The translations under genes and the position numbers were made by a program. The notes under the pieces were generated by a model. The model saw only the letters and a program-made list of their open reading frames with translations. It ran no database searches and had not been told where the DNA came from. Below, one piece after another: positions 6,907-15,195 of a DNA stretch of 64,000 nt. Where the stretch lies: the NCBI GenBank assembly GCA_944322565.1, contig CALUPG010000003.1, positions 62,001 to 126,000 on the forward strand, read 5' to 3'. Within the stretch, counting starts at the first letter, position 1. The number at the start of each line of letters is the position of its first letter. Origin of the DNA: an uncultured Bacteroidales bacterium. GTDB lineage: Bacteria > Bacteroidota > Bacteroidia > Bacteroidales > UBA932.

Positions 6907-7455
6907 ATGGCAAGATCCTTACAGGACATATCCATAATCATCCAGAAGCAGGTCAATGATCTGAACAGGCTGACGAGCCGAGTCCTACCTGTCAAGGTTG
7001 GACGGGCGGTAGTGGAGAGTACCAGGCAGAACTTCCGGCAGGGAGGGTTCTACGGCCGGAAATGGAAGGACCCTATGCGCCGCACTATCGGATTCGATGG
7101 GGCTGACGGGCAATACGGGCCATTACTTTCAAGACAAAACCATCTCATGTCCAGTACTGACTATATTCCAGGACCAGGCAAGGTGACTATACAGAATACG
7201 GCTGAATATGCACAGATCCACAATGAGGGTGGGCATATACCTGTCACTGTCAAGATGAAGCGCTTTTTCTGGGCTAAATACTATGAAATAGGGCTGGCCG
7301 GTCAACTTTATGAAAGCGGCAAGGGAAAGAGAATGAAACAGAAGGCAGATGCATTGGGCGGAGAAGCAGGCTTCTGGAAAGGCATGGCGCTGAAAAGAGT
7401 CGGAAGCAGAATTCGGATTCCGAAACGCCAGTTCCTCGGAGAATCACCGCAGGTA
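6907..7455 (+). pseudogene. Mu gpG-like phage virion morphogenesis protein, C-terminus replaced by CRISPR repeat
   Basis: The gene encodes 183 residues before running into the third CRISPR repeat, where it picks up eight foreign residues (VVNCFQTL) and a stop at 7480-7482. The body fits the phage virion morphogenesis (Mu gpG) family. It has a helical N-terminus, then QNFRQGGFYGRKWKDP near residue 40, a YAQIHNEGG segment near 100-108, and the family's C-terminal IPKRQFLGES block. In the family this block is followed by a short final helix, which is lost here. The protein would act in phage tail or head assembly. Its presence between repeats is not explained by normal spacer capture. It may be non-functional. 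Confidence 0.75.
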
Positions 7456-8124
7456 GTTGTGAATTGCTTTCAAACTTTATAAATTTGACATACTGAAAAC
7501 AATCTTGGGCTCTCGCACGGGTGTAGAATACATGTTGTGAATTGCTTTCAAACTTTATAAATTTGACATACTGAAAACAATGCCCTCTCTGTTCTCCATC
7601 AAGCCTGTGGCGTTGTGAATTGCTTTCAAACTTTATAAATTTGACATACTGAAAACAATCCCACCTGTGTACAGCCTGTGAACCACCGAGTTGTGAATTG
7701 CTTTCAAACTTTATAAATTTGACATACTGAAAACAATCCATAATTATTTGTTTTTAGATGGTGTAGGTTGTGAATTGCTTTCAAACTTTATAAATTTGAC
7801 ATACTGAAAACAATATTCCTTTTTAACATGGCTTTCGTCAACAGTTGTGAATTGCTTTCAAACTTTATAAATTTGACATACTGAAAACAATTTCATTTCC
7901 ATAACTTCTACTCTACTTTAAGTTGTGAATTGCTTTCAAACTTTATAAATTTGACATACTGAAAACAATTCAATTGGCCATGTATTCTGTATTCTGTATG
8001 TTGTGAATTGCTTTCAAACTTTATAAATTTGACATACTGAAAACAATCGAGGACGGGATTCCTGTCGTGAAAACTGGTTGTGAATTGCTTTCAAACTTTA
8101 TAAATTTGACATACTGAAAACAAT

Positions 8125-8176
8125 AGAATCTGTTAAACTGAATGTATGTCAATAATTTACATATTGTTTTCAGAAT
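8125..8176. other. Array-distal flank with inverted pieces of the repeat
   Basis: After the last repeat, ATTGTTTTCAG at 8163-8173 is the exact reverse complement of the last 11 bp of the repeat, and GTATGTC at 8143-8149 is the reverse complement of repeat bases GACATAC. Either a hairpin can form with the last repeat or this is a scrambled, inverted terminal repeat. Confidence 0.6.
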
Positions 8177-8209
8177 AAAAAATCCGGTGGATTTTCCATC
8201 GGATTTTTT
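8177..8209. terminator. Bidirectional terminator shared by the CRISPR array and the cas operon
   Basis: A 15-bp stem (AAAAAATCCGGTGGA with TCCATCGGATTTTTT, one G-U pair) has a 3-base loop and T-runs on both strands. It lies between the last repeat and the cas2 stop, where the two transcription units converge. Confidence 0.9.
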
Positions 8210-8232
8210 GCTTTATGATGGGGATTTCTTTT

Positions 8233-8565
8233 TCAAAACAACTCAAGCTGGATATATTCTGTGGGAGGTTTCTGGACTTTCTTTTCTGTGAAAAGTTCCA
8301 TTGCTCCGAATTGTTTATCTGTTATTGTCAGTATACCGACTTGTCCGAGCGGCGGCAGGAAACTTTTTACTCTTTTTACATGGACGGCGGCATTTTCTGC
8401 ACTTGGGCAGTGTCTCATGTAGATTGAAAACTGGAACATGACGAATCCGTCAGTAATGAGTCTTTTGCGGAAGTCCGCAGATGCCTTCCTCTCTTTCTTT
8501 GTGTCAGTAGGAAGGTCAAAGAAAACGAGTACCCACATGATTCTATATTCACTGAATCTGTCCAT
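8233..8565 (-). CDS. cas2: CRISPR-associated endoribonuclease/integration subunit Cas2 (type II)
   Basis: From the ATG at 8563-8565 the protein has 110 residues. It opens [20 protein letters not shown], with the ferredoxin-like first strand and the conserved Asp of Cas2, followed by [10 protein letters not shown] and a FSIYMRHC strand. It would dimerise between two Cas1 dimers to integrate spacers. A longer open frame to 8637 exists, but it overlaps the cas1 end and adds no conserved sequence; the internal ATG matches Cas2 length and leaves a 23-bp gap after cas1. It is the last gene of the leftward cas operon. Confidence 0.95.
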   Translation of the reverse strand: MDRFSEYRIMWVLVFFDLPTDTKKERKASADFRKRLITDGFVMFQFSIYMRHCPSAENAAVHVKRVKSFLPPLGQVGILTITDKQFGAMELFTEKKVQKPPTEYIQLELF

Positions 8566-8588
8566 GGCTTTTCTGCTGCCTCTATGTT

Positions 8589-9524
8589 TTAAGTCATTTC
8601 GGGATATGCCAGTTTGCGTAATTCTCCGGAAAAGCATTTTGCCAGAGATGAGGATGTTGTGGAGGCGGCAACAATCAAAGGACTTCTTTTCCCGTTAATG
8701 TTGACTTCTAGGGTAGGGATTGAGAGTAGTCTGGCTTTGATTTCCTTTGTCAGTTCAATGTCTGTCCCGGACTGGACTATGTCAAATACGAGTTTGTCGA
8801 CGAATGGTCTGTAGGGCTCCATGATGTCGTCGGCAAGGCAATATGCATTGTATCTGTTGTGGTGGTGAATCCCGAGCGTCGGAAGCAGGCCGCTTGCCGT
8901 CAGCGCCCTGGCTATAACTGCTCTCAGAACAGCATATCCATAGTTCAGCAGGTTGTTTGGGGCGTCTTCGTCTCTCCCTCTTATGAAATTTTCATTGTCA
9001 GGAAATATGGTTTTCCAATAATAGGCTGCCGCTCTTGCCTCAAGGTTATCTGAGTCTCCGCTTTTTACAGTCGATGCCCAGACTTTCATATTTCCATGTT
9101 CATCTCCGGTAACATATCGTAGCATACGGGCCTGATTGGAAATCTTATATTGGATTGTCTGCTGCCAGAGCTGCTTTTTCAGAGGCAAAGAAGCCTCAAG
9201 CTGATGTCTGAATCTCTCATTCTGCAGTGTGTGTCCATATAAAGGGAGCATCAGTCCGACCGGGAGATGATTGCTTCCGCAGGTGATGACGGCGCAGTTG
9301 CTGTCAAGCAGTTCTTCCATGAGCCCCTGGGTCACAGTAATCTGTTTGTTGTCAAGAATAATGATGCCGATGTCTTCAATCGGGATTGTCCTGACAGCAA
9401 CAGCCATTCCGGCATCATTCAGGTCCATGGGGCAATCTGAAGCTTCTGGAGTTTTGATAACCAGTTGCTTCAGTCTCATTGAAAGGTATGCCGGATTGCC
9501 GAAATATAATGTGCGTTTGATCAT
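8589..9524 (-). CDS. cas1: CRISPR-associated integrase Cas1 (type II)
   Basis: This 311-residue protein matches type II Cas1. An N-terminal beta domain ([14 protein letters not shown]) precedes an alpha-helical catalytic domain. The metal-binding residues can be placed at Glu162 ([10 protein letters not shown]), a His in GIHHHN around 220-222, and Glu236 in DDIMEPYRP. With Cas2 it cuts the repeat and inserts new spacers. Its ATG lies 3 bp after the TGA of the BRO/DinD-like gene, so the two are probably translationally coupled, and cas2 follows after 23 bp. No cas4 or csn2 is present, which fits subtype II-C. Confidence 0.97.
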   Translation of the reverse strand: MIKRTLYFGNPAYLSMRLKQLVIKTPEASDCPMDLNDAGMAVAVRTIPIEDIGIIILDNKQITVTQGLMEELLDSNCAVITCGSNHLPVGLMLPLYGHTLQNERFRHQLEASLPLKKQLWQQTIQYKISNQARMLRYVTGDEHGNMKVWASTVKSGDSDNLEARAAAYYWKTIFPDNENFIRGRDEDAPNNLLNYGYAVLRAVIARALTASGLLPTLGIHHHNRYNAYCLADDIMEPYRPFVDKLVFDIVQSGTDIELTKEIKARLLSIPTLEVNINGKRSPLIVAASTTSSSLAKCFSGELRKLAYPEMT

Positions 9525-9527
9525 CTT

Positions 9528-10382
9528 TCAATGTTTATCAAATAGTTGATTCTCTGGTTCAGTGTCGGCCTCGTCTCCGGAATTCAGATAATTTCCTGAC
9601 GATATTATACTTCTTCCGAGCTCTTTCTCTGTCTGTTCTCTGGCTATCCCGGCTACATTTCCTCCGCGTTTCGCGATACTCTTGCTTTTGGAAAATGTGT
9701 CCGGTTTCTCCTTTTCTGAAATCTCTGTGGTTACTCTTTCTCCCAGCATTGTGAATATCAATTCCAGATCCGTCATGTGATCTCTGAGGTTCTGATTTTT
9801 CTTTGTAAGACCTTTGATTTCTTTGTATTCTGTGGGAGTAAGGCCGAATGTGGCCTTAGAAATCTCGGCTGTCAGTATCGCATAGTCTTTTTCTTCAGTT
9901 ATACCGCGCTTTTTCCATTCATCCGTAAGATTCTGGCGGATAGCAATTCCTCTGATTCGCTTGTCTATCCAGTCTTTGGGATATCCTTTCTGCTCATACA
10001 GCACTTTCATGCGCTCCTGGGCCAATTCAGGATTTTCTATCTCCAGTACACGCTCATATCCGACCTGGGACAGCCACAGTTTAAATGGTTCTGCTTTGGG
10101 GGATGGAATGGACTGTATCAGCCGGAATAATCCTTTGATGTCGGATGCCATTATTCTTCTTGATTTTCCATCAAGAGCAGTCATTTGAACCGGGGTACAG
10201 ATTGTACCCCAGTTGGCATTGAGCTGAGGATCTCTGGCTCTCATCTTCTTTATGTACTGTTTGGGGTCGGAACTGTCCGTCAATGCGGCAACAACATCAA
10301 CGACAGAGAAATACCACTGTTCTTTCTCCTCGTCCCACACTGAACGTATTTTCTTGTCCTGAAATAATTTGATGTTGCTCAT
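9528..10382 (-). CDS. BRO-N/DinD-like DNA-damage or antirepressor-type protein inside the cas operon
   Basis: This is a 284-residue protein. Residues ~1-110 form a BRO-N-type domain (KLFQDKKIRSVWDEEKEQWY, then VVDVVAALTDS and SDIKGLFRLIQSI), found in phage antirepressors and in DinD. The C-terminal part resembles E. coli DinD, with GGNVAGIAREQTEKELGRSI at about 245-265, followed by a possible YL end. DinD is SOS-induced and can act on RecA filaments; BRO domains bind DNA. The gene starts 6 bp after cas9 and ends 3 bp before cas1, so it is an integral operon member. Such a gene is not part of the standard II-C set of cas9-cas1-cas2. A role in spacer acquisition, break repair or operon control is inference. 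Confidence 0.8.
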   Translation of the reverse strand: MSNIKLFQDKKIRSVWDEEKEQWYFSVVDVVAALTDSSDPKQYIKKMRARDPQLNANWGTICTPVQMTALDGKSRRIMASDIKGLFRLIQSIPSPKAEPFKLWLSQVGYERVLEIENPELAQERMKVLYEQKGYPKDWIDKRIRGIAIRQNLTDEWKKRGITEEKDYAILTAEISKATFGLTPTEYKEIKGLTKKNQNLRDHMTDLELIFTMLGERVTTEISEKEKPDTFSKSKSIAKRGGNVAGIAREQTEKELGRSIISSGNYLNSGDEADTEPENQLFDKH

Positions 10383-10388
10383 AGAGTA

Positions 10389-13300
10389 TTAAAGAATTTT
10401 GGGATTAAAATTGATTATATTTCCTAATCTGTCTATTTTTAATGGAATGCAAGTTTCTTTGATCATTTCTCCTGTTATGGCACGTTCCATTTTATTCTTT
10501 GAAGAGAATTCCACTTTATTAACAATCAGGCTGGCGACTGAATATGGTATAAAAAATACTTGATTACCGGTACAACTTACCATCTTGTAAATTCTTTTCC
10601 TGTCCAATGGCATAGAGACGATACCTCTTTCAATGTCATCATCCGTAGGAAGATAAACGAGATCATTGGGTGAAAGCAGAAACAACAGAGGCTCTCCGTT
10701 TGAATTGGTGTCGGGGACAGGCGGATATCCTTGCTTCAGATTGTCTATTACTTTATTTAGAGGGATACTCTCATAAGATCGTGAATCACCGGATTTATAT
10801 ACTCCGAAGAACAGATTTGTTCCTTTCTCTGCCTCTACAAATTTCTTGGACTTGTTCCCCCTTTCTCCTATTGCGAACTTATCTGCCTTCTCGTATTTTC
10901 TTACCTTATAGATTGGTTTATGATGTTTGCCATTATTGAGGGCGACAATATTTGAGTTCATGCAATCAATCCCGTCTGGTGAAAATGCAGCCGACGGATC
11001 ATTGTCAAATGACTCAAGATGTCTTTTGAGTATTTTCTGAATGCCGGTATCTGTGATGCTCGTCTCTATTGTCGAAATGATTTTCTCTTTCTTGATTTTA
11101 GACAAGAATTCAGACAAGTCGGTTCTTGAAGCAAAATATTTGTCCTTAGTTTCATTGGAGAATATGTATATGTCTACTTTTGAAATATCTTTTCCCCGGA
11201 AAGACATTCCCTGTTTCTTGAATAATGACTTGATGGCGTTGATATCCTTGCCGTCTTCAATCAAATTTCGAATATGGGATTTCAATGGCTTGTCGACAAT
11301 CCGTTCAGGCCTTTTCAGTGCCTCATTGAATGATACGGACTTTTTTGTCCGCAGATTGACTTCCCCGAAAACCGTATCCTTGTGAAGCGGCTTGCGGATG
11401 GCCCAATTGTCTCCCTTGTCCTGTTTTACATAAACCTTTTTCCTTCTGTCCTCATCATATTTGATATAAAGGTTTACTGTCTTGTTGATTATACGCTCGT
11501 TGTGTTTGAAGCTTACGATGATGCCTGACAATGCTGAATGCATATCGACAATGAAATTTTTCCATGGAAGTTTTATTGTCCATGAGTAGTTGCCGTCTTT
11601 GTCAAATTCCTGTTGGCAGAGGATATGTTTGAGGTCATGCCGTTTGATTTTGGCATCCTTGCATGCCGAAGCGTTGTTCAGATAATTGACAATATTTCTG
11701 TTCGCACAGGCGATTACTATGGCATCCATGGCATGATGCCTGTGGTCTATTCTCTTTTTACTGAAGCCTTTCTGGTATTCCAAAGGCATATCAGGAATCA
11801 GTTTTCCGTTAGAATTTGTTGTCGTGAATTTTTTGCCTGAAATTGATTCCATCCTTTTGAATCGAGGCATGACAATGTCATTCCATACATTGTTGACTCC
11901 CCAGTCTTTTTTAAGTCTGTCAGTAATGGCGCCAGTACAGGTAATTACATTTTTGGAAATGTCTTCCTCTTCTCCGTCTTCCCTTACAATATTGGACAGA
12001 AGGGATTTGACCATTTTGCTGATGTATCTGCTGTCATTCAGTTGTCTTTGGATAAATTCATCGGGTACATCCGCCATCAGAAGTTTGCGCCGTTTGGCCG
12101 GATTGTGCTTGTGGATTTTATCTACAAGTTCTTTGTAGACATCCGGGGTAAGAATTTTCACTGTGTCCCCATAATTCAAAGTCACGATTTCTCCGCCGTG
12201 TTTTTCTATGAATTCATATCCGAGCAGCTTGTCTTTAAGTTTATTGACTTCGGCTTCACAAATTACTTTGTTGCTTAATGAGTCATCAAAATATCTTGCT
12301 TTCGGAATGATGTGTTCTATTTGATATGCAGGTGTAAACAGTTTGCCCAATGGAATTGGTTTCCCAGTATAAGGTGATATATATTTCTGGTCCAGCCATA
12401 GCTTGTATCTGTGGATTTCAGATGCCGTCGGTCGTTTCTTTATGTCTGTTTCGTTGAATTTCTTCAATATCTCAGCGATGTCATTGTCAATCTGTTCTGA
12501 ACTATCCAGTACGGTTTCTTCATAGATTTTAAATATTTCCTGCTGATAAGGAGAATATGGCTTGACATCTTTAATCTCAAATTCCGGGTTGAGAAATTCA
12601 GTCAGCATAGCCTTTACTCGCAGATTTGTGTCTTCATTTTTGTTTATTTGCTCTGAAATCTTCTTTCTCTTGTCAGCAGGATTCTTCATCTCCCGGCCAA
12701 GTTCAATATGTATTTCATCAATATGCCCAACCTGCTGCCAAATATCTCTTACAGTCCAGAGTGTCTCAAGAATCACTTGTTCAACAATCGGATTATGCAG
12801 GGAATGCTGCCTGAAAGATTTTAGATAAAGGTCTATGTCTTTAGGAGTATCCCACTTGGCGGTGTCTGAATTTTCAGAGTGACGGTCATAGACGACATAG
12901 CAGGCTAACCATAATGGAAGGCCTTGAAAATCAGACAAGCTGTTTAATGCAATAGTTTTCTCTCTTACACGGTCCTTTATCTTAGGGTCATATTCTCCGG
13001 ATAAGATTTTTGAGATTCTGTCCATTGTGATAGAATCAATCGCATCCTCACTCCAGAATTTCCCCTGGCGCATCAATGGAAGCAGTCTTTTTATTGCTTT
13101 GGCAGAATATGCGCCATATTCTTTCTTGAATGGAGGAAATTTGATGAAAGTATCAGCAAAGGATTCTTTGTTTTTTATATTATATTTGTCTGCAAATTTT
13201 ATAAGACCTTTTCTGAGTTCTTCTTTTGTCGGGATTGAATATAACAGATGCCACAATTGTTCTTCAGTCTCATTGGTCAGGAAATCACTTTTGATATCTG

Positions 13301-14912
13301 CCTTCTTGAGATATTTGAGAATCTCATGTCTCGTTACATTGCATGGGTATTTTTTGTCCGTAGGGTAGTTCCACCTGTATAGATCTTTCTCCTTTATATT
13401 AAACCCTGGGAATGACAGCAAGTTATTCATATTGATTTCGCCCTTGCTGACAAGCCATTCGTACAGAGCTGCGTATGAATCCCGATCACGCAGGAATTCA
13501 GATGTGACATTCACATCCGTTACGAGTTTTCCTCCAATAATCTGTTCATTGCGGTATATCTTAAGATTCGAAATGAACTGCCATAGCCTGAATTCCTGGA
13601 ATAGAGGATGCGATTTGGCAATACATTTAATATGCGATGTCTGCTTTTCTCCTGTTTTTTCATCTTTATATACCCGGATTTCATACGGGCATTCGTCTAT
13701 CAGGGATTTCTTGCTTTTTAATGGTCTTTGGTAGAATATTATGTCGTTGAGGAATAGATATGTGAAATCATTTCCCCGTATGTTTGATTTGTGTACCTCA
13801 TTGTGGCCGTAAAGCAGATTGATGCATCTTTCATAAAGATTAGTGTCGTTAAGCTCCTCATGAAATTCTTTCTGCTTTTCAAGTATCAGTTTCAGTTCTT
13901 CTTTATAGAATTTCCGTTCAATTGTTCTTACCAGTTTTCCCTTGATTTTTAAGGAAGGGTTTTTCAGCAGAGATTCAAAGATAAATTCTCCGACTGTTTT
14001 CTTTGAATGCTCTATGTCTGATTCAGTCTTCTTCTTTACAAGTGTCCAGTCTTCTTCCTTAGGTGTTCTGAAGGACCGTTTTATGTTGCCCTCTTTATCT
14101 TTCGCCGGATTGCCTGCTTTATCAATTTCAGTTGTTACAATGAAATCCTTGGTTTTCCCGATCCAGTCAGGTTGTTTGTCAAATGTTCTTCTGAATGACC
14201 ATCCGTTTTCCAATACGATGGTATACCATGTACCTTTGGCGCTTTTCTCTTCCGTGTCAGCAATGATGTCAGATATTCGCAGTGAGAAATATTCAACAGT
14301 TTTACTTGTATTGTCGTCTTGCTCATTTTCATCCCTTAATTGGAAATATCCGCGCTTCTGATTGAAATTCAAAAGAATCCACGCCAGTTCATGATTTGTT
14401 ACAGGACTGGTAAGAGCTTTTTTCCTTAAATAATAGATAGTCCAGTCGTATGGGATTTTCAATTTGGCAAGTTCCGGGTTATGATATCTGAATTCTTCCA
14501 GCATTTCATTGAAAGATTCTGTAAACAGGAATTCATATTTCATATCCGGACCTTTCTTCCAAGCAATTTTCGGCTCCTGATTGTCGATGAAATTTCCATA
14601 TCTGTCAAGGCATTGTGCATAATGAGCCGGAAGCCATTCCATCTCCGAGAGAATACGATGCAGTCGTTCTCTTCTTAAATGGCTTCTTTCTACCAGTCTT
14701 CGTATGCCACGTAGCCTTGTCCGTTCTGCTGTCTGGGATATTGAGTTTCCTTTGTCAAAATCTCCAAGAATCTTTGCGTCCATCGGGATAATACGGCTTC
14801 CGGCACAGTCTATGCCTGAAAGGCACTTCTCATTGGTCTTTGACAGGGCTTCATTTAAGACTGCCCATCCTATTGAGTTGGTTCCCAAGTCCAAACCTAG
14901 TATTTTTTTCAT
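10389..14912 (-). CDS. cas9: CRISPR-associated endonuclease Cas9 (type II-C)
   Basis: This 1507-residue protein is a complete Cas9. RuvC-I is at the N-terminus (MKKILGLDLGTNSIGWAV, Asp8). The arginine-rich bridge helix is at ~61-88 (ERTRLRGIRRLVERSHLRRE). RuvC-II has IHIELGREM with Glu737. The HNH domain has YQIEHIIPK with His867 and Asn881. RuvC-III is HRHHAMDAIVIA with Asp1063. All catalytic residues are present, so it should cut both strands when guided by crRNA and tracrRNA. The length is at the large end for II-C. The gene is AT-richer than the surrounding chromosome. It heads the leftward operon, and its upstream region also holds the divergent tracrRNA promoter. Confidence 0.98.
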   Translation of the reverse strand: MKKILGLDLGTNSIGWAVLNEALSKTNEKCLSGIDCAGSRIIPMDAKILGDFDKGNSISQTAERTRLRGIRRLVERSHLRRERLHRILSEMEWLPAHYAQCLDRYGNFIDNQEPKIAWKKGPDMKYEFLFTESFNEMLEEFRYHNPELAKLKIPYDWTIYYLRKKALTSPVTNHELAWILLNFNQKRGYFQLRDENEQDDNTSKTVEYFSLRISDIIADTEEKSAKGTWYTIVLENGWSFRRTFDKQPDWIGKTKDFIVTTEIDKAGNPAKDKEGNIKRSFRTPKEEDWTLVKKKTESDIEHSKKTVGEFIFESLLKNPSLKIKGKLVRTIERKFYKEELKLILEKQKEFHEELNDTNLYERCINLLYGHNEVHKSNIRGNDFTYLFLNDIIFYQRPLKSKKSLIDECPYEIRVYKDEKTGEKQTSHIKCIAKSHPLFQEFRLWQFISNLKIYRNEQIIGGKLVTDVNVTSEFLRDRDSYAALYEWLVSKGEINMNNLLSFPGFNIKEKDLYRWNYPTDKKYPCNVTRHEILKYLKKADIKSDFLTNETEEQLWHLLYSIPTKEELRKGLIKFADKYNIKNKESFADTFIKFPPFKKEYGAYSAKAIKRLLPLMRQGKFWSEDAIDSITMDRISKILSGEYDPKIKDRVREKTIALNSLSDFQGLPLWLACYVVYDRHSENSDTAKWDTPKDIDLYLKSFRQHSLHNPIVEQVILETLWTVRDIWQQVGHIDEIHIELGREMKNPADKRKKISEQINKNEDTNLRVKAMLTEFLNPEFEIKDVKPYSPYQQEIFKIYEETVLDSSEQIDNDIAEILKKFNETDIKKRPTASEIHRYKLWLDQKYISPYTGKPIPLGKLFTPAYQIEHIIPKARYFDDSLSNKVICEAEVNKLKDKLLGYEFIEKHGGEIVTLNYGDTVKILTPDVYKELVDKIHKHNPAKRRKLLMADVPDEFIQRQLNDSRYISKMVKSLLSNIVREDGEEEDISKNVITCTGAITDRLKKDWGVNNVWNDIVMPRFKRMESISGKKFTTTNSNGKLIPDMPLEYQKGFSKKRIDHRHHAMDAIVIACANRNIVNYLNNASACKDAKIKRHDLKHILCQQEFDKDGNYSWTIKLPWKNFIVDMHSALSGIIVSFKHNERIINKTVNLYIKYDEDRRKKVYVKQDKGDNWAIRKPLHKDTVFGEVNLRTKKSVSFNEALKRPERIVDKPLKSHIRNLIEDGKDINAIKSLFKKQGMSFRGKDISKVDIYIFSNETKDKYFASRTDLSEFLSKIKKEKIISTIETSITDTGIQKILKRHLESFDNDPSAAFSPDGIDCMNSNIVALNNGKHHKPIYKVRKYEKADKFAIGERGNKSKKFVEAEKGTNLFFGVYKSGDSRSYESIPLNKVIDNLKQGYPPVPDTNSNGEPLLFLLSPNDLVYLPTDDDIERGIVSMPLDRKRIYKMVSCTGNQVFFIPYSVASLIVNKVEFSSKNKMERAITGEMIKETCIPLKIDRLGNIINFNPKIL

Positions 14913-14960
14913 GTCAAATAGTTTTAGTTGTTATTATAACAGCAGACGACTGCAATTCGT

Positions 14961-14968
14961 CAAATTTA
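14961..14968 (-). promoter_or_regulatory. -7 element for the cas operon
   Basis: Read on the minus strand this is TAAATTTG, identical to the -7 box inside the CRISPR repeats, about 50 bp upstream of the cas9 ATG. It lies just next to the tracrRNA -33 box, so the divergent promoters are packed together. No clear -33 box is visible for this one. Confidence 0.55.
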
Positions 14969-14979
14969 GACAAAATAGT

Positions 14980-15010
14980 TTTGAATTTACGGAAATCCGG
15001 AATATATTTG
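14980..15010 (+). promoter_or_regulatory. tracrRNA promoter
   Basis: TTTG at 14980-14983 and TATATTTG at 15003-15010 are separated by 19 bp, a full match to the Bacteroidota promoter consensus. The start would fall near 15015, right at the beginning of the anti-repeat. Confidence 0.8.
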
Positions 15011-15013
15011 TGT

Positions 15014-15096
15014 AAAGTTTGAAGCAATTCACAATAAGGATTATTCCGTTGTGAAAACATTTAAGGCGGCGAGGGTCACTCGTCGCCTTCATTTTT
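15014..15096 (+). ncRNA. tracrRNA for the type II-C system
   Basis: Bases 15014-15034 (AAAGTTTGAAGCAATTCACA plus one A) are the reverse complement of repeat positions 2-23 with one base missing, giving about 21 pairs and a single bulge. A short GGA/TCC hairpin follows at about 15038-15047. An 11-bp hairpin (AAGGCGGCGAG with CTCGTCGCCTT, one G-U pair) then leads into a T-run at 15092-15096, the terminator. The RNA is about 80 nt, divergent from cas9. It would pair with the crRNA repeat and hold it in Cas9. Confidence 0.93.
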
Positions 15097-15195
15097 GACA
15101 TACCGGAATGCCGGTATAAAGCACCAACGGAAAACGCATCTTGATTTCGTCAATGCAGCTGGCGGAACCCCGGATGCTCCTCTTCTTACTTCTGT
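15097..15195. other. Coding-like scrap and hairpin between tracrRNA and xpt
   Basis: ATACCGG/CCGGTAT form a 7-bp inverted repeat at about 15103-15120. On the + strand a frame reads about 38 residues ending [18 protein letters not shown] and a TGA around 15200, overlapping the xpt end. It has no start and looks like the tail of a lost gene. I do not recognise it. Confidence 0.35.

Larger units (their letters stand above)
6458..8124 (+). CRISPR. Type II-C CRISPR array: 11 identical 48-bp repeats, 9 spacers and one 872-bp non-spacer insert
   Basis: The repeat begins GTTGTGAATTGCTTTCAAAC and ends GACATACTGAAAACAAT; all 11 copies are identical. Repeats start at 6458, 6536, 7456, 7534, 7612, 7690, 7767, 7844, 7922, 8000 and 8077. 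Spacers are 29 or 30 bp: one at 6506-6535, then eight from 7504 to 8076. Instead of a spacer, 6584-7455 holds 872 bp of phage-type coding DNA. The direction follows from the tracrRNA anti-repeat, which pairs with the 5' part of the + strand repeat, so crRNAs are read left to right toward cas2. The left end is then the expected leader (newest) end. I found no window sequence matching a spacer by eye. Confidence 0.98.

Noticed and set aside
7274..7741. 155-aa minus-strand frame with a repeated CFQYVKFIKFESNSQ peptide (also 6420-6695)
   Set aside because: It is the antisense translation of the CRISPR repeats and spacers, not a repeat protein.
7504..8076. Self-targeting spacers
   Set aside because: No spacer matched another part of the window by eye; a proper search was not possible.
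8566..8637. Longer start for cas2
   Set aside because: It overlaps the cas1 end and adds residues not seen in Cas2; the ATG at 8565 fits family length.
9528..10382. Idea that the BRO/DinD-like gene is an anti-CRISPR
   Set aside because: Anti-CRISPRs are small phage proteins; this gene is a tightly built operon member with a recognisable BRO/DinD layout, so there is no support.
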